Shown here: positions 23,092-33,557 of the stretch, one piece after another
How the letters are laid out: every line of letters starts with the position of its first letter
How positions within the stretch are numbered: the first letter of the stretch is position 1
Assembly: GCA_029204225.1 (NCBI GenBank)
Contig: CM055092.1
Span: 88,135,666-88,199,665, forward strand
DNA: 64,000 nucleotides
Direction: 5' to 3'
Source of the DNA: Diphasiastrum complanatum
Taxonomy: Eukaryota > Streptophyta > Lycopodiopsida > Lycopodiales > Lycopodiaceae
The notes under the pieces: generated by a model
The model's database searches: none
What the model was told of the DNA's origin: nothing
What the model saw: the letters and a program-made list of their open reading frames with translations, nothing else
Made by a program: the position numbers and the translations under genes

Positions 23092-23092
<1 letters not shown>
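22638..23092 (-). repeat. Probable outer part of the interrupted gypsy 5' LTR
   Basis: Sequence resumes here after the copia target duplication. It is GC-richer than the copia LTR and has no open frame of note. The outer LTR border was not located; it may lie between 22900 and 23010. Confidence 0.4.

Positions 23093-23152
<60 letters not shown>
23093..23152. repeat. (CT)n microsatellite
   Basis: A pure CT run of 30 units between the gypsy LTR remains and a LINE fragment. Confidence 0.97.
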
Positions 23153-23155
<3 letters not shown>

Positions 23156-23157
23156 CC

Positions 23158-23656
23158 CCATCACACGGCCTCCGCTATCGACTTGGGCAGTTGCGCATTT
23201 CCTCTCATCAGCTTGCTATTGAGGCCGGTCGTGCATGGGATATCTCTCGGGAGTGTCGTCTATGTCGCTTGTGCTCGTTTTAGGAGGTGGAAGATGAAGC
23301 TCATTTCCTCCTCAGATGTCCGTTGTATTATGAGATACGGGGGAGGTATTATTGTCTCTTTCGCGATGGCCCGCATACACTTCGCAATTTTGTCTCCTAT
23401 GGGACTTCTTGTTCGTGAGATGCTTACTCTCCATCAGTCTCATCTACCTGTACCAGATCACCTGGGGTGGTTAGACTCCCAGCAACTGCTCTCACTAGCT
23501 TCTTTCGGACTCGAGCACATGCTGATGACTCCGATGATGAGATTCCTATCCCTGTGCCACCGCGGAAAAGCCCAGATGTAGTCGCCACTTGCCTCCATCA
23601 GGGCCCACTGTACACTCCACTCAGCGGACAGACACTTCACACTTATTTTTGCTGAT
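23158..23656 (+). pseudogene. LINE C-terminal fragment with zinc-ribbon-like motif
   Basis: Frames read LRYRLGQLRISSHQLAIEAGRAW, then CRLCRLCSF-stop-EVEDEAHFLLRCPLY, the Cys-rich C-terminal motif typical of plant LINE ORF2. The end is Pro/Asp-rich (DDEIPIPVPPRKS) and closes at TGA 23654-23656. LGQLRxSS also occurs at about 9385, so the fragments belong to one family. Two stops break it. Confidence 0.78.
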
Positions 23657-23803
23657 ATGTACTTATTCTCCACCTGGCCCAGGTTGTGGGCTTATTTCAC
23701 TTCTGCTTTGTTCTACTTTCATTTGTAGCTAGTTTACAGCATTTTACAGCCACATTCTCCTATGGATAATGCTCCCACTGTTGCTTGTACATATTTTTTT
23801 TTG

Positions 23804-23960
23804 GTCTTATGCACCCGTGGGTGCTCAAAAGACGTTAATAAAGCTTTCTTTCTTTCAAAGCTTTCTTTCTCTCATGGTTACCACACACTTGACATGTACT
23901 TTTGTCTTATATGCCTTTTGGCATGGAAAAGACATTAATAAAGCTTTCTTTCTTCTTCTT
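23804..23960 (+). repeat. LINE 3' tail: duplicated stem-loop plus AATAAAGCTTTC
   Basis: Two copies, exactly 100 bases apart, share the frame TTATxx-hairpin-AAAAGACRTTAATAAAGCTTTC. The hairpins are GCACCCGTGGGTGC (23811-23824) and ATGCCTTTTGGCAT (23911-23924): the stems differ in sequence yet both pair perfectly. An outer GTCTT pairs with AAGAC in both. This fits the 3' structure that a LINE reverse transcriptase recognises. Confidence 0.65.
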
Positions 23961-23980
23961 CTTCTTCTTCTTCTTCTTCT

Positions 23981-24045
<65 letters not shown>
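23946..24045. repeat. (TTC)n then (TC)n tail
   Basis: TTC repeats pass into about 30 TC units directly after the second AATAAAGCTTTC. The position suggests the simple-repeat tail of the LINE, later expanded. Confidence 0.9.
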
Positions 24046-24048
<3 letters not shown>

Positions 24049-25055
24049 CAAAATGTCACCTCTTAGGAGCACTTTGAAAAGGAAAATAATTGCGTTCTTT
24101 TTCCTAGTCGTTTCGAACGTTAGAAACGCATTTCAGAATGGGCCGTTTCAAGCGCGTTTCAGCGTTCGAAATGTGTTTCGATTTAACATTGATAAAGTCA
24201 AGCATAGTTACCAACTGATTTGAATTGGCTGATTCGAATCAGGCGATTCAAAGTGATTCAAGTCGATTCGAACCGGCTAGCTAGGTTCAAATCAGGAAAA
24301 GGTTTGAACCTTTTCTTTTTTCTTTTTCTTTTTGTGAATCAGGCCGGTTCGAACCGGGAACCGGTTCGAATTGGCCCAACAATTCGATGGTTCGAACTGC
24401 GGTAGGTGGTTCAAACCGTGGTAGGCAGTTCGAACCGCAGTTCGATGCAAATATGAAGTCAAGTTAGTAGACTTTAGTTAGACTCAAGTTCGAGATTCTA
24501 GTGCTTGATTTGGAGCACAAGTTTTGCTATTGATAGATGTTGGGTGCTTTTACCTTATATAGAGACATCAATTAGGCACCCTAGTCCATTTGTAATGGGA
24601 CATAGTTGGAGTACATCTTATCATTATGTTCATCATTGTTGTCTGTGTTCTCTTCCATGTATGTGTATGGCTATTGTCTAATAACAATACGAATGTTGTC
24701 TTGGGTAACTTGTATGAGAAAGCGGTTTTCTAACACTCTCTACCCTTTCTTCTCTTTTTCACCTCTTTCTTTCTCTCTCTAACTTGGCCTCCTGCATTCA
24801 TTTTTTCAACAAGTAAAGACCCTTTTGACACATGCAATGGACCTACCATCATTTTCAGATCCATTTCAAGCTTGTATGATCAAGAACTACCATTTTTGGA
24901 TCAAAAATCCCAACCATTCCATTCCCTTTGCATGTCACTCTTTTTGAGTCCTCTACCTTTGCATGTAAGCAAAACCAATGATTTTGTGTCTAGTTTTCTT
25001 AGTGAAGATTCTTCCTTGGGTGTGTTGGGGGGGGTTGTTCCCATCTTGACTCCTA
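24046..25055. other. TTCGAA-word clusters and LTR-like flank of the copia target
   Basis: 24105-24190 is built from TTTCGAAACG-type words and 24210-24450 from GATTCGAATC and GGTTCGAACC words. 24450-24740 looks like the end of an LTR (CAATACGAATG, ending TTTTCTAACA), but no partner was found. 24990-25055 matches 31372-31430, the uninterrupted copy of the copia insertion site. Confidence 0.5.
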
Positions 25056-25975
25056 TGAAGAAACAAAACGTTTCTGTTTACAAAGCTTTGCTAGCTTTCC
25101 GCCCTCTGCCTGACGAAAGTGTTCGCGAACGCGAAAGTCAAATGACACGAAGCGAAAATGTTTGCAACCATCCTGACGAGAAGACACAAACACGAAAGAT
25201 TCGCGAAAGAGAATCTTTCACGGTACAGCAGGAGAAAGTCAAACGACGAGAAACAAAAAACGTCGCGAAACCTTTTCTGCCCTCACGCTCCATGAAGGAC
25301 CAGCAAGATCATGCAAGTACCTAGAAGTACAGATATCTGATCTGATAGCATGACGTTAGCAGATACACTCTAGGTCGTGGCTAATCTCCCACTCTTGTAA
25401 TTCCTGAGTAGTTATAGATGCTTAATTACTCTAATCTAGAAGTTGCATAGAGCGACTATATACTCTCTGGATGATACTTGACAGATATAGATACATACAG
25501 ATGAAGTAGTGTGATGCTAGTAAGCAATCAAGATGAAAAATACAGAATAGAAGTCCGCTTGCGTGCGAAACAAGTTTCTGTAAGCAAGATCCACAGAGAT
25601 CCACAAGTCCGCTAGTAAGCGAGACATTACTCGTGGGAGAATTGTATTTCTCTCACGCCAACGCACTGCGTGGATCTGCATGCGGTGCTTGAAGAATCAG
25701 AAAATCAAATATACGATTTTGTAGCTATTGAGCCACATGTCACTCTTTTCATGTTTTATCTTGAATGCGAATTAGTCTGCTGTTATTCGTATGTCTGATT
25801 CACTCTTGTTCGTTTAATTCCGCACATTGGTTGAATTCTTGTTGAATGCTACATTAATTTCTAAACGTAAGTCAACAGTGCCTGACTACATTCTGAAGGA
25901 CTGTAGGAACGATACAGCTGGCAGTGGCCAGCGATCAGATCCGAACTCCATCCGAATTGCCCAGAATTGTCATCA
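25056..25975 (+). repeat. Copia 5' LTR
   Basis: The 920-bp repeat begins TGAAGAAACAAAACG and ends TTGTCATCA. It has Arg/Glu-like GCGAAAG words, CG-rich in its first 250 bases. Compared with the 3' copy, most differences are C-to-T or G-to-A at CG sites. Confidence 0.95.
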
Positions 25976-26091
25976 GTGATATCAGAGCCTACCTATCTTG
26001 TCATAATCTGACATAGCCAAGAAGCTATCAGATCCAGGAGGCCAAGCATTTAGACAAACAACGATCAACAAGAGAACAGACTTCAGAAGCA

Positions 26092-26811
26092 ATGGCTTCA
26101 ATCAGCAGCATACAGAGCAAGATCTGTACAATTCTTGATTCTTCAGGATCTAGCTTTCTAGCCTGGAAAGTTAAGACATCACTGATACTCAAGGGCGAAG
26201 GTTTATTCCCCTGGGTGGATGGCACAGAGGAGATGCCTACAACATCAGGCAAGGAGCTACGTGAGTGGAGGGAGAAAAATGACAAGGCAGTAGCCTTGCT
26301 ATCTTCATCCATCGAAGATAGTCTCACACTTGACCTGGCTACACTCTCCAAAGCTAAGGAGATGTGGGATGCACTGCTCACGAGATTTCAAATGAAATCA
26401 AGGAGTCAAATCATGATGCTGGAAGATCAACTGACAAATCTACAGTGGAATGGGAAAGACCTCACTTCTTTCGTAAGAAAGATGAAGGATCTATTTCTAT
26501 CACTACATAACTCTGGAGCAGAGAACGTGCGAGCTGAGAAGCAACTCACTTACCTGTTGAGAGCCTTACCCAGATCTTTCCAGACGACGAGAACCCTGCT
26601 CGCGAAAGATCCTACCATGACCCTCGAAAAGGCAATTGTCGAGATTCGGGAGGAAGTCGAGGCTAGAGAACATCTTGATCACAAGGATGGTTCTGACCAG
26701 GCCCTCTACGGCAACAAAGAAAAATCCAAGAAACAATTCAAGCCCAAGAGGGAGTCGAATCAAAGGCAGGATCGTGATCAACAAGCAGAGGGGACCAGCA
26801 AAGGCAACTGA
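26092..26811 (+). pseudogene. Copia gag
   Basis: The frame starts MASISSIQSKI and has FLAWKVKTSLILKGEG, AKEMWDALLTRFQMKSRSQ, MMLEDQLTNLQW and LLRALPRSFQTTRT, all gag_pre/UBN2 motifs. It ends at TGA (26809-26811), after which the same frame continues into zinc knuckles and protease. The original was probably one polyprotein and the TGA a mutation of CGA. Confidence 0.9.
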
Positions 26812-27606
26812 AAGAGCAAAGGGAGATCGAAGCAGCAAGGTGGAGAAAAGAAGACTTGCATGAGATGCAGAAGAGACAGGCACACAGTTGATACATGCTG
26901 GCTCAATCCAAAGATTGAGTGTATCCACTGCCACAAGAAGGGTCATGCAGCCATGGACAGTCGCCTGAACCCGAGAAACAAATCAGCACAGAACAGACAG
27001 GAGAACGGCAATAGTTCATCCTATGTCGAGGAGCCTGAGAGCTCAAAAATGGGCGAAGAGAGATCGAACAGAAACTGTTCGACCGCCTATATTTGTGAAG
27101 ACATGTGTGCAACGTCAACATCTGACACACACGAGGTGATCCTAGATTCAGGAGCCACCTTCGTGACATCAAGACGAATCATGTCTGATTTCAGAAGTGC
27201 GGATCCTTCAAGATTCATTGTTCTTGGAGATGGATCCAAACATCAAGAGAACGGTATTGGTTCACTGTGGCTCAACACCAACGGCAGAGACAGACAGCTT
27301 GAAGACGTTCTGTTCGTGCCTACACTGCAGCAGAACTTGCTTTCTGTGGCAAGAATAGCTGATGCAGGGATGCGTGTGACGTTTTCTGACGAAGCATGCA
27401 ACGTGGTTGATGCCAGTACCAGTACTCTGATCACTCAAGGCAGAAGAAAAGGTAATCTATATCATCTGAGGGTACGCCTACCTGTAGATCAGGTGCATCA
27501 AACTCATGATGACTCGCCAGACAATCTGTGGCACAGGAGACTATGCCACATGAGTTTAATGGCACTTTACCAAAGCAAGCCATCATGGAGCGATAACAGG
27601 GGTTAG
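26812..27606 (+). pseudogene. Copia zinc knuckles and protease
   Basis: Two CCHC knuckles follow gag in frame: CMRCRRDRHTVDTC and CIHCHKKGHAAMDS, the second with Ser for its last Cys. Two knuckles are unusual for copia, which mostly has one. The protease has VILDSGATFVTS, DVLFVPTLQQNLLSV and NLYHLRV. It ends in the integrase histidines LWHRRLCHMS and then shifts frame. Confidence 0.88.
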
Positions 27607-27619
27607 CATCTCGAATGCA

Positions 27620-28572
27620 ACCAGTTCGACCACCTGTGATGCATGCTTGAAGGGTAAGATGTCACGCACACCATTTGTTAAAGACTCCTACAAAACGACC
27701 AAGATTTTGGAGTTAGTACATTCTGACATCTGTGGGCCTTTCAATGTGATCTCAGTAGGAGGCTCAAAATATTATATAACCTTCATTGATGATTACAGTA
27801 AATTTGCCAGAGTGTACTTTATTCAGAATAAATCTGAAGCACTTGATAGATTCACAGAATATGTGAATTGGGCTGAGAGATGTACAGGCAACAAAGTGAA
27901 GCAGATCGGGACAGATTGAGGTGGCGAATACATCTCGAATCGCTTCACTGACTTCTGCAATGATCGTGGCATCATTCACAGAAGGACCGTAGCCTACACA
28001 TCGCAGCACAACGGTGTTGTAGAAAGAAAGAATAGGACCCTGATGGAAGCTGCCAGATGCATGATGGCCTACTCGAAGGCTCCAAGGGTACTGTGGGCTG
28101 AAGCAGTAGCTACAGCCGCATACATCCAGAACAGGACAAGGAAGTCTGGTGTCCCTCACATGACACCACATGAGTTATAGTGGGGTAGAAAGCCCAACCT
28201 GTCTCACATCAGAATCTTTGGCTGTGCAGCTTATGCACATATTCCTGATAAGCTTCGAAAGAAGCTTGATGAGAAAGCCGAACAGGGATTTCTGGTAGGA
28301 TATGACAATAATTCGTCATACTACAGAGTCTACATGCCAGACACGAACACTGTGAAAACAGTGAGAGATGTCAGATCTAATGAGAGCAGGACAATGGCCA
28401 ATGACGATCCTGTCAACTATGAAGTTCTGGAGAGACAGTACTATGACCTGCCGCCAGTGACAGAGGGAGCAGAGGACGAACACGAAAACAAGATTTTCGA
28501 GTCGTTTCCCACTCGAGTGACGAATCTGAAGACGAAAGATTCGAGAGGCAGCCTATTGCTACAGTTCCTGTA
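27620..28572 (+). pseudogene. Copia integrase
   Basis: Zinc cysteines are in CDACLKGK. The core has LELVHSDICGPF (first Asp), IGTD-stop-GGEYIS (second Asp region, with CGA changed to TGA at 27917-27919) and GVVERKNRTLMEAA (catalytic Glu). Later motifs are PHEL-stop-WGRKPNLSHIRIFG and EQGFLVGYDNNS. Catalytic residues are intact, but two stops break the frame. Confidence 0.9.
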
Positions 28573-28680
28573 AACCAGGATGGTTCCGGACCTAGCAGAG
28601 CAGACAAAGGCAAAGGTATTGCTATCCCAGGAGGATCTCCTAGAAGGTCGACAAGATCACGAAGAGCGCCAACAAGATAT

Positions 28681-29890
28681 GTGCCAGGCAGCTCTGCTTC
28701 TACATCAGAAGAGTTCTGTGGATTCAGTGGCAAACCACAGACTTTCGAGGAAGCAATTGAATGTCCAGAAAAGGACAAGTGGATCCAAGCCATGAACGAA
28801 GAGATGGAGTCCATGAGGAAGAACCAGGTATGGACGTTGCAGCCATTACCACATAGGCGCAAGACTGTCAAATGCAAATGGGTTTTCAAGCTCAAGTATG
28901 GACCGGATGGGAATGTCTCGAAATACTACGTCTCAAATTCACTTCCTGACTATGCATGCAGAATGCATAGAAGTATCTACGGTCTGAAACAATCAGCTCG
29001 ACAAATGGTACATTATGAAGGATCAAGCCCTGAAATCATTAGGATTCAAGCCACTGATGGCTGACTCCAATGTGTATGTCAGAGTTACAGATGGGCAGAT
29101 CATCATTGTGGCTGTATATGTGGACGACACTCTGATACTTTGCAAGAGTGAGCAGCTGATTGCTGAAGTGAAGAGAGACATCTCGAAACATTTTGAGATC
29201 ATGGATCTGGGAGAAGCCAGGTGTTACCTTGGCTTGCAAATTGAAAGGGACTACGAGGGAGGTAAGATCTACCTTCACCAGTCCAGATATACCCAGAAAA
29301 TCCTAGAGGATTTTGGGATGCTGAACTGCAAAGGAGCGAATACTCCAATGCTCGCAGGAACGGTGCTGACAAACGATGATTGTCCAAGGACTGAAGAAGA
29401 GAGAGAACAAATGCAGCTCACACCTTACAGGAAGCTGATAGGTTCGCTGATGTACCTTGCAGACAACACATGCCCTGACATCGCCTATGCAGTGTTCAGG
29501 ATGAGCCAATTCTGCACAAATCCAGGCTCGACACATTGGAAGATTACAAAAGGAATTTTGCAATATCTTCAATTAACGAGGGATTATGGCTTGTGTTATT
29601 ATCGTGATGCAAGTTTCAGGATGCTTTCCTACAGCGATGCTAGCTGGGCATCCCTCAAGGACGATTGTAAAAGCGTCTCAGGAGGATGCACCATCGCGTC
29701 AGGAGCAACAGTCCTCTGGGTCAGCAAGAAGCAGACCACTGTGGCTCAGTCATCTTGCGAAGCAGAGTACGTTGCAGCAGCAAAGATGGCCAACGAGATA
29801 ATCTGGCTCAAGCAGTTCCTAGACGAATTGGGCGAAACAAGGAACGGCCTCTGGTCTTGCAGATGGATAACATGTCTGCAATACATCTGA
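28681..29890 (+). pseudogene. Copia reverse transcriptase with internal deletion, and RNase H
   Basis: The first part has KWIQAMNEEMESM and WVFKLKYGPDGNVSKY. It then jumps to CRMHRSIYGLKQSAR, so the segment holding the first catalytic Asp and LEEEVYMEQPEG is deleted near 28930. The YVDD box is intact in VAVYVDDTLILC. KLIGSLMYLADNTCPDIAY and SYSDASWASL with SCEAEYVAAA lead through the connection into RNase H. A frameshift lies at about 29840. Confidence 0.92.
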
Positions 29891-30100
29891 CGAAAGATCC
29901 TGTGTTCCATTCGAGAACAAAACACATCGCAATCAAGTACCACTTGATCAGGGATCTAATTGAGAAAAAGATGCTGCAGACCACCTTCATCGGAACGAAA
30001 GACATGGTTGCTGACATCTTCACCAAAGCCCTGGACAAAGGACTTTTTGAGAGACAGAGGAGCACTCTTGGGATCGTAAAGCTATCATGCTTTGAGAGGG
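29840..30100 (+). pseudogene. Copia RNase H C-terminus
   Basis: The frame reads MDNMSAIHLTKDPVFHSRTK, then HLIRDLIEKKM and VADIFTKALDKGLFERQR, the standard end of copia pol. It runs through the polypurine tract into the LTR. Confidence 0.9.
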
Positions 30101-30103
30101 AGC

Positions 30104-31022
30104 TGAAGAAACAAAACATTTCTGCTTACAAAGCTTTGCTAGCTTTCAACCCTCTGCCTGACGAAAGTGTTCGCGAACGCGAAAGTCAAACGACACGAAG
30201 CGAAAATGTTCGCGAACATCCTGACGAGAAGACACGAACGCGAAAGATTCGCGAAAGAGAATCTTTCGCGGTACAACAAGAGAAAGTCAGACGACGAGAA
30301 ACGAAAAACGTCGCGAAACCTTTTCTGCCCTCACGCTCCATGAAGGACCAGCAAGATCATGCAAGTACCTAGAAGTACAGATATATGATCTGATAGCATG
30401 ACGTCAGTAGATACACTCTAGGTCGTGGCTAATCTGCCACTCTTGTAATTCCTGATTAGTTATAAATGCTTAATTACTCTAATCTAGAAGTTACACAGAG
30501 CGACTATATACTCTCTGGATGATACTTGACAGATATAGATACATACAGATGAAGTAGTCTGATGCTAGTAAGCAATCAAGACAAAAAATACAAAATAGAA
30601 GTCCGCCTGCGTGCGAGACAAGTTTCTGTAAGCATAATCCACAGAGATCCACAAGCCCGCTAGTAAGCGAGACATTACTCGTGGGAGAATTGTATTTCTC
30701 TCACGCCAATGCACTGCGTGGATCTGCATGCGGTGCTTGAAGAATCAAAAAATCAAATAGATGATTTTGTAGCTCTTGAGCACATGTCACTCTTTTCATG
30801 TCTGATCTTGAATGCAAATTAGTCTGCTGTTATTCGTAAGTCTAATTCACTCTTGTTCATTTAATTCCGCACATTGGTTGAATTCTTGTTGAATGCTACA
30901 TTAATTTCTATACGTAGGTCAGCAGTGCCTGACTACATTCTGGAGGACTGTAGGAACGATATAGCTGGCAGTGACCAGCGATCATATCCGAACTCCATCC
31001 GAATTGCCCAGCATTGTCATCA
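30104..31022 (+). repeat. Copia 3' LTR
   Basis: The 919-bp partner of the 25056 LTR. It begins TGAAGAAACAAAACA and ends TTGTCATCA directly beside the TCCTC target flank. Confidence 0.95.
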
Positions 31023-31700
31023 TCCTCATCATGTTTCAAATGGATCCTTGATGTGATTGAGTTTAGAATTTCCATCCTTTCATGTACTTGATAATAGTAT
31101 GTTGAAAACTCATTTATTTTGTTTTTGATTGGATAAATTTTCAAAATTACCTTGCATGCATTACTAGTCAATTTTCACACCTCACTCGACACATCAGATT
31201 TCTTTGTTCTAAAGGTCTAGTTTTGAGATTTTCAAATCTAGATCAAGTTGTCATTTGATTTCAATATGATTTTGTTCACTTTTTTAAGGATTCTCAAATC
31301 TCAAGAAGTCTTTGAGAACACTACATTGATGTATATGTAGTTGGCTTTTGCCAATTGGTCTTGCATAAAGTAAAGATTCTTCCTTGGGTGTGTGTGTGTT
31401 GGGGGGGGGGGGCATCTTGACTCCTCATCATGTTTCAAATGGATCCTTGATGTGATTGAGTTTAGAATTTCCAGCCTCTCATGTACTTGATAAAAGTATG
31501 TTGAAAACTCAATTATTTTGTTTTTGATTGGATAAATTTTCAAGATTACCTTGCATGCATTATAGGTTTATGCATTGTGTTTCTTTAAGTTAACAAAAAT
31601 CCTTTCCTTAGAGTTCACATCGGTATACTTGTACCCTCCAAGGCCCCTTCACCATTACTAGTCAACTGTCACACCTCACTCGACACATCAGCAGCCTAAT
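31023..31700. repeat. Tandem duplication of the copia target region
   Basis: 31027-31170 and 31426-31560 are two copies of one sequence (TTTCAAATGGATCCTTGATG onward). In the second copy the left flank (31372-31425) is continuous with it and equals 24995-25055, which in the first copy is separated by the copia element. ACTAGTCAAxTxTCACACC and CGACACATCAG also occur twice, at about 31164 and 31660. Confidence 0.85.
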
Positions 31701-32086
31701 TGAGCCACTTCGTCCACTTCTCCTATGAGTCATTGTTAAATCCATACCAATCCACCATCTTGAGTTTTAGGCCTCTAACCATTACTTTTGACCTTAATTC
31801 CATGAGGGCCCCAACCTCATCATCATAATGAATTTATGGGTCAAGGTAGGCCTATTGAACACCTTACGAGGTAATAATCCGACATTAGTCCTTACGTGGG
31901 CATGACATTCTTCCCCCATTATTCAAGTTTTGTCCTCAAAACTTAAAGTTAGGGAAGCTCCTTCTCATGCTACCTTCCTGTTCCCAAGAGTCATCATCAT
32001 CTGTGTGACCTCTCCATTGAACCAGATGCTCGATAACTATACGATTTTGTAGTCATTTAGTTCTAGAATCCAAGATCTTATCAGGT

Positions 32087-32919
32087 TCAAGTCAGATCAC
32101 ACCTGATGATTCCTCTGACAGGTCCAATCGATCTCCAAAACCAAGATGATTCCAAACTTTTCTTAAGTCGACTTATGTGAAGTACTAGGTGTACTGGAGT
32201 TCCTTCCAAGAGGTCCAATTGGTAAGCCGAAGATCCTATCCTTTCCAAGATTTTATATGGTCCCCTGTATCTAGTGAACTGGTAATGCTTGTCGGTACAC
32301 ATTACGTTTGAATCCCTTGGGGTTCGCAAATATACCCGATCCCCTTCTTATAAATCTCGAGGCGATCTTTTCAGATTAGCATAATGTTTGTCCTATCTAG
32401 GCACATTGGACATTCTCATGTGTTATTTGTAGCATTTCTTAAGCATAAATGGAAACCGGTAGTCGGATGCTTACTACTATTATAGGCAAACTCAATCAAG
32501 GGCAGATACTTCCCCCAATGAGATTGTCGTCGAGATACATATGCTCGTAGCATCCGTTCCATCGTTTGATTAGTTCTCTCCGTTTGACCATCCATGTCGG
32601 GATGATCATAAGAACTTAAGCTCAATGTTGTCTCTAGTTTAGCAAATACGGCCGACCAAAAGCAACCAGTGAATTTCGGATCATGATCGCTCACAATGTC
32701 ACTCAGTAATCCGTAAAGTCTAAACAGACATTCAACAAATATTTGAGCCAAATTAGAAGCTTTCACAATGGTCTTTATTGAAATAAATTTAGCCAATTTG
32801 GTAAGACGGTTGACAGCTAACCAAAATGCATCATTTTGTTTATTCATCAACGGTAACTCAATCACAAAATCCATCGAAATACTATACCATTTCTTATCAA
32901 GGATATTCAAACAATCCAC
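32087..32919 (-). pseudogene. Gypsy integrase core and C-terminal domain
   Basis: 32919-32416 carries SMDFVIELPL, LAVNRLTKLAKFI (first catalytic Asp now Asn), VSDHDPKFTGCFW (second Asp) and DGQTERTNQTMERMLR (catalytic Glu). 32329-32087 carries YRGPYKILERIGSSAYQLDL and VLHISRLKKSL, the usual GPF/GPY module. The two parts are in different frames. Confidence 0.88.
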
Positions 32920-32947
32920 TAGCCTTAAGACGTTCGACCTTATTTAA

Positions 32948-33181
32948 CTAGCATTGTTCACACTTGACCACATAAGATTCTACAAAGGGTTTAAGTCTTG
33001 GCCAATAGAAATCCCTTTGTACTAAATCTAAAGTATGATGTATGCATGGATGCCTCGCACAAGGTGAGTCGACATTCATAAAGAATTTTCTTTTTAATTG
33101 CATCCACATCGGGCACGCATATCTTCTCAAATCATTTTGATTACAATAGTATTTCAAAGGTTGATGATCCGTGTTCACCAT
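32948..33181 (-). pseudogene. Gypsy RNase H end and integrase zinc-binding domain
   Basis: VNTDHQPLKYY is the RNase H C-terminal motif (usually TDHKSLKYL). HHTLDLVQRDFYWPRLKPFV with VVKCEQC is the H2C2 zinc finger. Sequence between them is deleted or scrambled. Confidence 0.8.
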
Positions 33182-33557
33182 GAACTTATAACCATACAGG
33201 TAATGTCATGAGATTCAATGATTTGTTCTTCTTTCGGGGCACCATTTAGCTTGATGCCCAGGTCTATTGCATAAAAAATAGAGATTCTCCTTGATTGCCA
33301 GCTTATGCACCTTGTCCTTGATTACCTCTTTATTCTTCTTCTTCTTTTGGTGAGTTGCAGCATCCACTCCTCCTATGAGTCACTGTTAGAGCCATACCAA
33401 TCCACCATCTTGAGTTTTAGGCCTCTAACGATTAACTATCACCTTAATTTGAGGAGGGTCCCAACCCCTTATAATCATAATAAATTTACGAGTCAAGGTA
33501 GGCCTATTGACCTCCTTACAGGAAAGTAATCCGAGATCTTAGTGCTTACGTGGGCAT

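Larger units (their letters stand above)
25056..31022 (+). mobile_element. Ty1/copia retrotransposon with both LTRs, near full length
   Basis: The element is 5.97 kb with LTRs at 25056-25975 and 30104-31022. The primer-binding site at 25977-25989 reads TGATATCAGAGCC, and the polypurine tract GAGAGGGAGC ends at 30103. The flanks are TCCTA on the left and TCCTC on the right, a 5-bp target duplication with one change; the empty site CTCCTCATC is preserved at 31420-31430. It encodes gag, protease, integrase, RT and RNase H in the copia order. At least one stop separates gag from protease, several more occur in integrase, and the front of the RT is deleted, so it cannot move by itself. Confidence 0.95.
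31700..33557 (-). mobile_element. Ty3/gypsy remnant with short terminal direct repeats
   Basis: Direct repeats at about 31715-31907 and 33362-33557 (both holding CCACCATCTTGAGTTTTAGG and ending CTTACGTGGGCAT) flank a minus-strand pol fragment. On the minus strand a polypurine tract (GGGGGAAGAA) ends directly before TGTCATGCCC at 31907, as expected of a 3' LTR. Gag, protease and most RT are absent. Confidence 0.7.

Noticed and set aside
24210-24440. GGTTCGAAxC words as possible tRNA B-boxes
   Set aside because: No A-box at the right distance, no cloverleaf and no acceptor stem could be drawn, so no tRNA is called.
24450-24750. Possible solo LTR before the copia element
   Set aside because: The end looks LTR-like, but no start, target duplication or second copy was found in the window, so it is mentioned only as flank.
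25070-25324. Arg/Glu-rich open frame in both LTRs of the copia at 25056-31022
   Set aside because: It is LTR sequence open by composition; in the 3' copy it is simply the pol frame read through into the LTR.
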